From positions 34,386,074 through 34,450,073 of the forward strand of contig JBBMOA010000001.1 of the NCBI GenBank assembly GCA_037954235.1: a stretch of 64,000 nucleotides of DNA, read 5' to 3'. The notes beneath the pieces are model-generated. The model saw nothing but the letters and a program-made list of their open reading frames with translations, searched no databases and had not been told where the DNA came from. This DNA is from Aulostomus chinensis (lineage: Eukaryota > Chordata > Actinopteri > Syngnathiformes > Aulostomidae). The position numbers and the translations under genes are program-made. Shown here piece by piece: positions 32,107 to 43,830 of the stretch (the stretch's first letter is position 1; the number at the start of each line of letters is the position of its first letter).

Positions 32107-33146
32107 TGAGGGGACACAGGAGGAGCTACAGGGGGAGGGAAGGTGGATCAGAACCGTTCTAACAAGAGCGCTGAGGGGACACAGGAGGAGCTACAGGGGG
32201 AGGGAAGGTGGGTCAGAACCGTTCTAACAAGAGCGCTGAGGGGACACAGGAGGAGCTACAGGGGGAGGGAAGGTGGATCAGAACCGTTCTAACAAGAGCG
32301 CTGAGGGGACACAGGAGGAGCTACAGGGGGAGGGAAGGTGGATCAGAACCGTTCTCACAAGAGCGCTGAGGGGACACAGGAGGAGCTACAGGGGGAGGGA
32401 AGGTGGATCAGAACGGTTCTAACAAGAGCGCTGAGGGGACACAGGAGGAGCTACAGGGGGAGGGAAGGTGGATCAGAACCGTTCTAACAAGAGCTCTGAG
32501 GGGACACAGGAGGAGCTACAGGGGGAGGAAAGGTGGATCAGAACCGTTCTAACAAGAGCGCTGAGGGGACACAGGAGGAGCTACAGGGGGAGGGAAGGTG
32601 GATCAGAACCGTTCTAACAAGAGCGCTGAGGGGACACAGGAGGAGCTACGGGGGAGGGAAGGTGGATCAGAACCGTTCTAACAAGAGCCTGAGGGGACAC
32701 AGGAGGAGCTACAGGGGGAGGGAAGGTGGATCAGAACCGTTCTAACAAGAGCGCTGAGGGGACACAGGAGGAGCTACAGGGGGAGGGAAGGTGGATCAGA
32801 ACCGTTCTAACAAGAGCGCTGAGGGGACACAGGAGGAGCTACAGGGGGAGGGAAGGTGGATCAGAACCCTTCTAACAAGAGCGCTGAGGGGACACAGGAG
32901 GAGCTACAGCGGGAGGGAAGGTGGATCAGAACCGTTCTAACAAGACCGCTGAGGGGACACAGGAGGAGCTACAGGGGGAGGGAAGGTGGATCAGAACCGT
33001 TCTAACAAGAGCGCTGAGGGGACACAGGAGGAGCTACAGGGGGGGGGGGGGTGGATCAGAACCGTTCTAACAAGAGCACTGAGGGGACACAGGAGGAGCT
33101 ACAGGGGGAGGGAAGGTGGATCAGAACCGTTCTAACAAGAGTGCTG
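32107..33146 (+). repeat. 65-bp minisatellite, about 16 units
   Basis: Tandem 65-bp units beginning GAGGGGACACAGGAGGAGCT and ending GAACCGTTCTAACAAGAGCG. They are G-rich on the plus strand and highly alike. One unit has an uninterrupted G-run (about 33040-33050) and one is 2 bp short (about 32688). It lies inside the intron between laminin exons 1 and 2. Confidence 0.97.
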
Positions 33147-33175
33147 TCCCACTAATATTCCTCACAAGAACCCAC

Positions 33176-33273
33176 CTGTCAAGGGGGAACCGTCCATGGG
33201 TGCTGATGCAGCGGACTGAAGGTTCAATGTAGTCCATGCTGAACTGGTCTTTCGGCACCAGGTGGACTTTGTG
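33176..33273 (-). pseudogene. laminin alpha exon 1 of 6 (intact frame)
   Basis: Minus strand: TTTTTTTAG acceptor, 98 bases, donor GTGGGT. The frame reads HKVHLVPKDQFSMDYIEPSV and continues with CISTHGRFPLD, leaving two bases. It matches the laminin alpha segment 'VHLVPK..F....eP...CI..HG'. No frame break. Confidence 0.7.
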
Positions 33274-33482
33274 CTAAAAAAAGCAGCAAAAAACAAACAA
33301 ACACAAAAAGGGGAGAATTTTAACAAAAGTATGCAAATGAGCTGAAGATCAAAATACAAAAAGTAAATCAAGGTTTTTTTTTTCAAATGATTGCCAGCTA
33401 TTTAGCTAAGAGAAGGACAAATGTCAATCAAGATGTCAGAATGGAACGATCCCACTGGCTTCTGGTCAAGGGAACCATGGAG
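33274..33482. other. no gene seen (intron-like)
   Basis: AT-rich sequence with poly-A and poly-T runs, upstream (minus sense) of laminin exon 1. No further laminin exon was recognised between here and 35 kb. Confidence 0.5.
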
Positions 33483-33592
33483 ATGCTAACTTCCTGTTGG
33501 ACTATCAGGGTGTCTCATCCCTGACATGCTAACTTCCTGTTGGACTATCAGGGTGTCTCATCCCTGACATGCTAACTTCCTGTTGGACTATA
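33483..33592 (+). repeat. 43-bp minisatellite, 2.5 units, unrelated to the satellite
   Basis: Exact 43-bp steps: ATGCTAACTTCCTGTTGGAC begins at 33483, 33526 and 33569. The sequence has no similarity to the large satellite although the period is the same. Confidence 0.9.
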
Positions 33593-33935
33593 AAGCCTGA
33601 TTTAAGCCTGATTTATGCTTCTGTGTCGAGTAGTATTCGTACCTACGCCGAAGCCTTAAACGCGCCTCCAAAATATCCTGCCTCCGCAACGCGTCGCCGC
33701 GGGGTGACGTCACCGTCGAGGACTGTAATTGGTCCGCTCAAAACGTCATTTCCGGTTCAGTCGCAGCACAACAACACCGCCATTTTCAAAGTTTCTGAGG
33801 TGACAGCGTCAAGAAAAAATGGACCAAGACGAAGAAAGGTGTATTCGCGGCACTACAAAGACTAACAAATTGCCAACAATTGTTGTCTGTGACCGGAAGA
33901 AAACCAAGGAATCCGACAAGAGCCCCGTAAACAAT
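33593..33935 (+). mobile_element. 5' end of a DNA transposon
   Basis: Starts with a doubled AAGCCTGATTTA motif and continues TATGCTTCTGTGTCGAG, then a CpG-rich part (GTCGCCGCGGGGTGACGTCA) and an ATG at 33819 reading MDQDEERCIRG. The general pattern (terminal 'GCCTGATTTATGCTTCTGCG', GC-rich promoter, small acidic N-terminus) is one I know from fish DNA transposons, possibly PIF/Harbinger. No matching right end was found, so it is truncated. Confidence 0.45.
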
Positions 33936-34450
33936 ACAAAGACAAAGCCACACACCCTAGCGGCTTGGCGGTGAATTGCAGAGCAACGCGTTCCCGCGAC
34001 TCAGAATAAACCAGGCTTTCCAGTCGCACCTGTTTTACGCCCCCGTGCCAGATAAGGACCCCCATCGGGCTGTGCCACTCTGGAGGGAGCGCGTCTCACA
34101 GTCAGTCAGCGGAACCATGCGGATCCGGGCCGGAGCTGTGGGAAGGAGCGCCAATTGTATCGGGTTGTTGTTTTCTGGACTGCAGCAGAACAGGAGCAGC
34201 CGGGACTGGAATGTAGAAGTAGGTTATCTTGAAGTTGACTAAGTTATGGTGAACGATATTGTGGTTCAACACTTTAATGAGCTTTAAGGCAAACATATTT
34301 CATGAGGAAACAACGCCGGAATTGGACGGATTTCAGCGGCACACAACAACGTATCCGATACACCTCATTGGAAACCTGGTGGTCTAAGACTAAGAAACAC
34401 CAGTCACCATGAAGAAAGGAACTTTTAGCTGAGTACTCATGTTCTTTTCT
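33936..34450. other. GC-richer sequence, unassigned
   Basis: CpG-containing sequence (for example GCGGATCCGGGCCGGAGC) that could be the promoter and 5' UTR of the hAT-derived gene that follows. No conserved frame. Confidence 0.35.
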
Positions 34451-34455
34451 GCAGG

Positions 34456-35070
34456 TTGAATGTCGCATTTGTTGGACAGAAGCGTCTCATCTCAACAAAA
34501 GCACCTCTTCAGTGCTGAGGCATGATGGGGCCAGGCATGAGAATGAAGTCCCAGATCCACCAGGATGAACTCAGGTATACAGCCACTCTCCAACTGACTC
34601 ACAGTTGCTTCACTGATCATTAATTCCTATTCATTTCTTCTCTCCTTCATCTTTAACCATCCAGCTTCCAGGAAGCAGATGCTGGATGAGGCTCTGCTGA
34701 ATTTGATCCTGAAGGACTGCCAGCCCCTCAGCACTGTTGAGAGGGAAGGGTTCAGGGAACTGGTTCAGGTCCTTGAGCCTCATATGTTTGCCAACCAGAA
34801 AGGTTTGTGTGGAAATGATCTAAAGCAGTCGTTGATATCTCCAGTTTATTTCATCTCTAATTTCAATGTATTGATTTACTCTGGGTGTCATTTTTAGACC
34901 ATCAAACAAACGGTGGCTAAAAAGTACCAGGAGGAACGGGAGGGAGTGAAAAAGGAAGTCCAGCTGCCATGTGGACATCTGTGGACATGGAGGCTCCCTT
35001 GGCTCTGACCTGACACTGCATTCGTGAGAATGAATGTGTTGGGAGTGCAAGACTTTCCACAAAGTCACCC
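34456..35070 (+). pseudogene. hAT transposase / ZBED-like gene relic, cut at the satellite edge
   Basis: After an acceptor-like TTCTTTTCTGCAG the frame gives VECRICWTEASHLNKS and LRHDGARHEN, which fits a BED zinc finger (C-x2-C ... H-x4-H). An in-frame TGA follows near 34566. A second exon-like block (34673 on) reads RKQMLDEALLNLILKDCQPL and EREGFRELVQVLEP. After another intron-like break comes TIKQTVAKKYQEEREGVKKE, then near 35036 LGVQDFPQSHP. This order is that of hAT transposases and ZBED proteins. Stops and frame changes show decay. The homology stops mid-motif at 35070, where satellite begins, so about the last two thirds of the protein are missing. Confidence 0.7.
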
Positions 35071-38000
35071 TGCATCATTTTGAGGTTCGTAGCAACTCTC
35101 ACTACATCACTGTAGTTTCATTATGAGCTTCATCGCAATTATCACATCACTGTCGCATCATTTCTTAGGTAAGTAGCAACTCTCATTACATCATTGTAGC
35201 ATCATTTCTTACGTTCGTAGCAACTCTCACTACATCACTGTAGCATCATTTCTTACGTTCGTAGCAACTCTCACTACATCACTGTAGCATCATTTTGAGG
35301 TTCGAAGCAACTCTCACGACATTACTGTAGCATCACTTCTTAGGTTCGTAGCAACTCTCACTACATCACTGTCGCATCATTTTGAGGATAGTCGCAACTC
35401 TCGCGACATTACTGTAGCATCATTTTGAGATTCGTAGCAACTCTCACCACATCACTGTAGCATCATTTTGAGGATCGTAGCAACTCTCACCACATCACTG
35501 TAGCATCATTTTGAGGATAGTCGCAACTCTCGCGACATCATTGTAGCATCATTTCTTAGGGAAGTAGCAACTCTCATTACACCGCTTTAGCATTATTTTG
35601 AAATTAATATCAACTCTCACCACATCACTGTAGCATCATTTCTTAGGTTTGTAGCAACTCTAATTACATCACTTTAGCATCATTTTGAGGTTCGTAGCAA
35701 CTCTCACAACATTACTGTACCATGATTTTGAGATTAGTACCAACTCTCATTACATCACTGTAGCATCACTTCTTAGGTTCGTAGCAACTCTCACTACATC
35801 ACTGTCGCATCATTTTGAGATTCGTAGCAACTCTCACCACATCACTGTAGCATCATTTTGAGGTTCGTCGCAACTCTCACCACATCACTGTAGCATCATT
35901 TTGAGGTTCGTAGCAACTCTCACCACATCACTGTAGCATCATTTCTTAGGTAAATAGCAACCCTCATTACATCACTGTTGCATCATTTTGAGGTTCGTAG
36001 CAACTCTCACTACATCATTGTAGCATCATTTCTTAGGGAAGTAGCAACTCTCATTACACCGCTTTAGCATGATTTTGAAATTACTATCAACTCTCACCAC
36101 ATCACTGTAGCATCACTTCTTAGTTTTGTAGCAACTCTCATTACATCACTTTAGCATCATTTTGAGATTCGTAGCAACTCTCACGACATTACTGTAGCAT
36201 GATTTTGAGATTAGTAGCAACTCTCATTACATCACTGTAGCATCACTTCTTAGGTTCGTAGCAACTCTCACTACATCACTGTCGCATCATTTTGAGATTC
36301 GTAGCAACTCTCACCACATCACTGTCGCATCATTTTGAGGTTCATAGCAACTCTCACCACATCACTGTAGCATCACTTCTTAGGTTTGTAGCAACTCTCA
36401 TTACATCACTTTAGCATCATTTTGAGGATAGTAGCAACTCTCACGACATTACCTTAGCATCATTTTGAGATTCGTAGCAACTCTCATTACATCACTGTAG
36501 CATCATTTTGAAATTCGTAGCAACTCTCACCACATCAATGTAGCATCATTTCTTAGGTAAATAGCAACCCTCATTATATCACTGGAGCATCATTTTGCGG
36601 TTCGTAGCAACTCTCACTACATCACTGTAGCATCACTTCTTAGGTTTGTCGCAACTCTCATTACATCACTTTAGCATCATTTTGAAGATCGTAGCAACTC
36701 TCACTACATCACTGTTGCATCATTTTGAGGATAGTAGCAACTCTCACGACATTACTTTAGCATCATTTTGAGATTCGTAGCAACTCTCATTACATCACTG
36801 TAGCATCATTTTGAAATTCGTAGCAACTCTCACCACATCACTGTAGCATCATTTCTTAGGTAAATAGCAAACCTCATTATATCACTGGAGCATCATTTTG
36901 CGGTTCGTAGCAACTCTCACTACATCACTGTAGCATCACTTCTTAGGTTTGTCGCAACTCTCATTACATCACTTTAGCATCATTTTGAAGATCGTAGCAA
37001 CTCTCACTACATCACTGTTGCATCATTTTGAGGATAGTAGCAACTCTCACAACATTACTTTAGCATCATTTTGAGATTCGTAGCAACTCTCATTACATCA
37101 CTGTAGCATCATTTTGAGGTTCGTAGCAACTCTCACCACATCACTGTAGCATCATTTCTTAGGTAAATAGCAACCCTCATTACATCACTGTAGCATCATT
37201 TTGAGGTTCGTAGCAACGCTCACTACATCACTGTCGCATCATTTCTTAGGGAAGTAGCAACTCTCATGACACTGCTTTAGCATTATTTTGAAATTACTAT
37301 CAACTCTCACCACATCACTGTAGCATCACTTCTTAGGTTTGTAGCAACTCTCATTACATCACTTTTGCATCATTTTGAGATTGGTAGCAACTCTCACGAC
37401 CTTACTGTCGCATCATTTTGAGATTCGTAGCAACTCTCACCACATCACCGTAGCATCATTTTGAGGTTCGTAGCAACTCTCACCACATCACTTTGGCATC
37501 ATTTCTTAGGTAAATAGCAACCCTCGTTACATCACTGTACCATCATTTTGAGGTTCGTAGCAACCCTCATTACATCACTGTAGCATCATTTCTTAGGGAA
37601 GTAGCAACTCTCATTACACAGCTTTAGCATTATTTTGAAATTACTATCAACTCTCACGACATGACTGTAGCATCACTTCTTAGGTTTGTCGCAACTCTCA
37701 TTACATCACTTTAGCATCATTTTGAGGATCGTAGCAACTCTCACGACATCACTGTCGCATCATTTTGAGATTCGTAGCAACTCTCACCACATCACTGTAG
37801 CATCATTTTGAGGTTCGTAGCAACTCTCACCACATCACTGTAGCATCATTTCTTAGGTTTGTAGCAACTCTCATTACATCACTTTAGAATCATTTTGAGG
37901 ATCGTAGCAACTCTCACCACATCACTGTAGCATCATTTCTTAGGAAAGTAACAACTCTCATTGCATCACTTTAGCGTGATTTTGAAATTACTCTCAACTC

Positions 38001-39450
38001 TCACGACATCACTGTAGCATCATTTTGAGGTTCGTAGCAACTCTCACCACATCACTGTAGCATCATTTCTTAGGTAAATAGCAACCCTCATTACATCACT
38101 GTAGCATCATTTCTTAGGTAAATAGCAACTCTCACCACATCACTGTAGCATCATTTCTTAGGTAAATAGCAACCCTCATTATATCACTGGAGCATCATTT
38201 TGCGGTTCGTAGCAACTCTCACTTCATCACTGTAGCATCACTTCTTAGGTTTGTCGCAACTCTCATTACATCACTTTAGCATCATTTTGAAGATCGTAGC
38301 AACTCTCACTACATCACTGTTGCATCATTTTGAGGATAGGAGCAACTCTCACGACATTACTTTAGCATCATTTTGAGATTCGTAGCAACTCTCATTACAT
38401 CACTGTAGCATCATTTTGAGGTTCGTAGCAACTCTCACCACATCACTGTAGCATCATTTCTTAGGTAAATAGCAACCCTCATTACATCACTGTAGCATCA
38501 TTTTGAGGTTCGTAGCAACGCTCACTACATCACTGTCTAATCATTTCTTAGGGAAGTAGCAACTCTCATTACACTGCTTTAGCATTATTTTGAAATTACT
38601 ATCAACTGTCACCACATCACTGTAGCATCACTTCTTAGGTTTGTAGCAACTCTCACGACATCACTGTCTTATGATTTTGAGATTCGTAGCAACTCTCACC
38701 ACATCACTGTCGCATCATTTTGAGGTTCGTAGCAACTCTCACCACATCACTGTAGCATCATTTCTTAGGTTTGTAGCAACTCTCATTACATCACTTTAGA
38801 ATCATTTTGAGGATCGTAGCAACTCTCACCACATCACTGTAGCATCATTTCTTAGGAAAGTATCAACTCTCATTGCATCACTTTAGCGTGATTTTGAAAT
38901 TACTATCAACTCTCACGACATCACTGTAGCATCATTTTGAGGTTCGTAGCAACTCTCACCACATCACTGTAGCATAATTTGTTCGGTAAATAGCAACCCT
39001 CATTACATCACTGTAGCATCATTTCTTAGGTAAATAGCAACTCTCACCACATCACTGTAGCATCATTTCTTAGGTAAATAGCAACCCTCATTATATCACT
39101 GGAGCATCATTTTGCGGTTCGTAGCAACTCTCACTGCATCACTGTAGCATCACTTCTTAGGTTTGTCGCAACTCTCATTACATCACTTTAGCATCATTTT
39201 GAAGATCGTAGCAACTCTCACGACATCACTGTTGCATCATTTTGAGGATAGTAGCAACTCTCAGAACATTATTTTAGCATCATTTTGAGATTCGTAGCAA
39301 CTCTCATTACATCACTGTAGCATCATTTTGGGGTTCGTAGCAACTCTCACCACATCACTGTAGCATCATTTCTTAGGTAAATAGCAACCCTCATTGCATC
39401 ACTGTAGCATCATTTTGAGGTTCGTAGCAACGCTCACGACATCACTGTCG

Positions 39451-42400
39451 CATCATTTCTTAGGGAAGTAGCAACTCTCATTACACTGCTTTAGCATTAT
39501 TTTGAAATTACTATCAACTCTCACCACATCACTGTAGCATCACTTCTTAGGTTTGTAGCAACTTTCATTACATCACTTTAGCATCATTTTGAAATTCGTA
39601 GCAACTCTCACGACATTACTGTAGCATGATTTTGAGATTAGTAGCAACTCTCATTACATCACTGTAGCATCACTTCTTAGGTTCGTAGCAACTCTCACTA
39701 CATCACTGTCGCATCATTTTGAGATTCGTAGCAACTCTCACCACATCACTGTCGCATCATTTTGAGGTTCGTAGCAACTCTCACTACATCACTGTGGCAT
39801 CATTTTGAGATTCGTAGCAACTCTCACCACATCACTGTAGCATCATTTTGAGGTTCGTAGCAACTCTCACCACATCACTGTCGCATCATTTCTTAGGTTT
39901 GTAGCAACTCTCATTATATCACTGTAGCATCATTTTGAAATTCGTAGCAACTCTCACCACATCACTGTAGCATCATTTCTTAGGTAAATAGCAACCCTCA
40001 TCATATCACTGGAGCATCATTTTGTGGTTCGTAGCAACTCTCACTACATCACTGTCGCATCATTTTGAGATTCGTAGCAACTCTCACCACATCACTGTCG
40101 CATCATTTTGAGGTTCGTAGCAACTCTCACTACATCACTGTGGCATCATTTTGAGATTCGTAGCAACTCTCACCACATCACTGTAGCATCATTTTGAGGT
40201 TCGTAGCAACTCTCACCACATCACTGTCGCATCATTTCTTAGGTTTGTAGCAACTCTCATTATATCACTGTAGCATCATTTTGAAATTCGTAGCAACTCT
40301 CACCACATCACTGTAGCATCATTTCTTAGGTAAATAGCAACCCTCATCATATCACTGTAGCATCATTTTGAGGTTCGTAGCAACTCTCACCACATCACTG
40401 TAGCATAATTTGTTCGGTAAATAGCAACCCTCATTACATCACTGTAGCATCATTTCTTAGGTAAATAGCAACTCTCACCACATCACTGTAGCATCATTTC
40501 TTAGGTAAATAGCAACCCTCATTACATCACTGTAGCATCATTTTGAGGTTCGTAGCAACGCTCACTACATCACTGTCTAATCATTTCTTAGGGAAGTAGC
40601 GACTCTCATTACACTGCTTTAGCATTATTTTGAAATTACTATCAACTCTCACCACATCACTGTAGCATCACTTCTTAGGTTTGTAGCAACTCTCACGACA
40701 TCACTGTCGCATGATTTTGAGATTCGTAGCAACTCTCACCACATCACTGTAGCATCATTTTGAGGTTCGTAGCAACTCTCACCACATCACTGTAGCATCA
40801 TTTCTTAGGTTTGTAGCAACTCTCATTACATCACTTTAGAATCATTTTGAGGATCGTAGCAACTCTCACCACATCACTGTAGCATCATTTCTTAGGAAAG
40901 TAACAACTCTCATTGCATCACTTTAGCGTGATTTTGAAATTACTATCAACTCTCACGACATCACTGTAGCATCATTTCTTAGGTAAATAGCAACTCTCAC
41001 CACATCACTGTAGCATCATTTCTTAGGTAAATAGCAACCCTCATTACATCACTGTAGCATCATTTTGAGGTTCGTAGCAACTCTCACCACATCACTGTAG
41101 CATCATTTCTTCGGTTTGTAGCAACTCTCATTACATCACTTTAGAATCATTTTGAGGATCGTAGCAACTCTCACCACATCACTGTAGCATCATTTCTTAG
41201 GAAAGTAACAACTCTCATTGCATCACTTTAGCGTGATTTTGAAATTACTATCAACTCTCACAACATCACTGTAGCATCATTTTGAGGTTCGTAGCAACTC
41301 TCACCACATAACTGTAGCATCATTTCTTAGGTAAATATCATCTCTCACCACATCACTGTAGCATCATTTCTTAGGTAAATAGCAACCCTCATTACATCAC
41401 TGTAGCATCATTTTGAGGTTCGTAGCAACTCTCACTACATCATTGTAGCATCACTTCTTAGGTTTGTAGCAACTCTCATTGCATCACTTTAGCATCATTT
41501 TGAGATTCGTAGCAACTCTCACGACATTACTGTTGCATGATTTTAAGATTTGTAGCAACTCTCATTACATCACTGTAGCATCACTTCTTAGGTTCGTAGC
41601 AACTCTCACTACATCACTGTCGCATCATTTTGAGATTCGTAGCAACTCTCACCACATCACTGTAGCATAATTTTGAGGTTCATAGCAACTCTCACCACAT
41701 CACTGTAGCATCATTTTGAGGTTCGTAGCAACTCTCACCACATCACTGTAGCATCATTTCTTAGGTAAATAGCAACCGTCATTACATCACTGTTGCATCA
41801 TTTTGAGGTTCGTAGCAACTGTCACTACATCATTGTAGCATCATTTCTTAGGGAAGTAGGAACTCTCATTACACCGCTTTAGCATTATTTTGAAATTACT
41901 ATCAACTCTCACCACATCACTGTAGCATCACTTCTTAGGTTTGTAGCAACTTTCATTACATCACTTTAGCATCATTTTGAAATTCGTAGAAACTCTCACG
42001 ACATTACTGTAGCATGATTTTGAGATTAGTAGCAACTCTCATTACATCACTGTAGCATCACTTCTTAGGTTCGTAGCAACTCTCACTACATCACTGTCGC
42101 ATCATTTTGAGATTCGTAGCAACTCTCACCACATCACTGTCGCATCATTTTGAGGTTCGTAGCAACTCTCACTACATCACTGTGGCATCATTTTGAGATT
42201 CGTAGCAACTCTCACCACATCACTGTAGCATCATTTTGAGGTTCGTAGCAACTCTCACCACATCACTGTCGCATCATTTCTTAGGTTTGTAGCAACTCTC
42301 ATTATATCACTGTAGCATCATTTTGAAATTCGTAGCAACTCTCACCACATCACTGTAGCATCATTTCTTAGGTAAATAGCAACCCTCATCATATCACTGG

Positions 42401-43713
42401 AGCATCATTTTGTGGTTCGTAGCAACTCTCACTACATCACTGTCGCATCATTTTGAGATTCGTAGCAACTCTCACCACATCACTGTCGCATCATTTTGAG
42501 GTTCGTAGCAACTCTCACTACATCACTGTGGCATCATTTTGAGATTCGTAGCAACTCTCACCACATCACTGTAGCATCATTTTGAGGTTCGTAGCAACTC
42601 TCACCACATCACTGTCGCATCATTTCTTAGGTTTGTAGCAACTCTCATTATATCACTGTAGCATCATTTTGAAATTCGTAGCAACTCTCACCACATCACT
42701 GTAGCATCATTTCTTAGGTAAATAGCAACCCTCATCATATCACTGTAGCATCATTTTGAGGTTCGTAGCAACTCTCACCACATCACTGTAGCATAATTTG
42801 TTCGGTAAATAGCAACCCTCATTACATCACTGTAGCATCATTTCTTAGGTAAATAGCAACTCTCACCACATCACTGTAGCATCATTTCTTAGGTAAATAG
42901 CAACCCTCATTACATCACTGTAGCATCATTTTGAGGTTCGTAGCAACGCTCACTACATCACTGTCTAATCATTTCTTAGGGAAGTAGCGACTCTCATTAC
43001 ACTGCTTTAGCATTATTTTGAAATTACTATCAACTCTCACCACATCACTGTAGCATCACTTCTTAGGTTTGTAGCAACTCTCACGACATCACTGTCGCAT
43101 GATTTTGAGATTCGTAGCAACTCTCACCACATCACTGTAGCATCATTTTGAGGTTCGTAGCAACTCTCACCACATCACTGTAGCATCATTTCTTAGGTTT
43201 GTAGCAACTCTCATTACATCACTTTAGAATCATTTTGAGGATCGTAGCAACTCTCACCACATCACTGTAGCATCATTTCTTAGGAAAGTAACAACTCTCA
43301 TTGCATCACTTTAGCGTGATTTTGAAATTACTATCAACTCTCACGACATCACTGTAGCATCATTTCTTAGGTAAATAGCAACTCTCACCACATCACTGTA
43401 GCATCATTTCTTAGGTAAATAGCAACCCTCATTACATCACTGTAGCATCATTTTGAGGTTCGTAGCAACTCTCACCACATCACTGTAGCATCATTTCTTA
43501 GGTTTGTAGCAACTCTCATTACATCACTTTAGAATCATTTTGAGGATCGTAGCAACTCTCACCACATCACTGTCGCATCATTTCTTAGGAAAGTAACAAC
43601 TCTCATTGCATCACTTTAGCGTGATTTTGAAATTACTATCAACTCTCACAACATCACTGTAGCATCATTTTGAGGTTCGGAGCAACTCTCACCACATCAC
43701 TGTAGCATAATTT
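39451..43713 (-). repeat. higher-order duplication, offset 2,388 bp
   Basis: 39451-41325 recurs at 41839-43713 with few differences (checked at 39621/42009 and 40321/42709). 2,388 bp is about 55 monomers. Inside it an 8-monomer, 346-bp group is itself repeated (39691 and 40037, in the GTCGCATCATTTTGAGATTC / GTGGCATCATTTTGAGATTC series). Confidence 0.85.
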
Positions 43714-43830
43714 GTTAGGTAAATAGCAACCCTCATTACATCACTGTAGCATCATTTCTTAGGTAAATAGCAACTCTCACCACATCACTGTAGCATCATT
43801 TCTTAGGTAAATAGCAACCCTCATTATATC

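Larger units (their letters stand above)
30136..33273 (-). pseudogene. laminin alpha chain fragment (alpha-3/alpha-5 type short arm), six exons, several frame breaks
   Basis: Read on the minus strand, six blocks bounded by AG/GT sites spell parts of one laminin alpha region in the right order: 33176-33273, 31914-32047 (tentative), 31145-31269, 30922-31059, 30684-30799 and 30136-30315. Family hallmarks are QALGRYVFILHHHQP, HANASFCPHAHGCRNVPVSE, DHVLVVPESS, NGALPCACHEVGAES and a laminin EGF-like CESFGGRCRCRPHVIGRDC. Laminin alpha is a secreted basement-membrane subunit. Exon phases agree at most joins (G|GC gives Gly; AA|C gives Asn). But the frame must slip by one base at about six places, and one EGF cysteine is replaced by Trp. 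The flanks on both sides are satellite, so the fragment looks like a dead, truncated copy. An intact gene with base-deletion errors and satellite-filled introns is the alternative. Confidence 0.7.

Noticed and set aside
32533..32745. 70-codon frame in the 65-bp minisatellite
   Set aside because: It is open only because a few units lack a stop in that frame. 65 is not a multiple of three and the frame breaks in other units.
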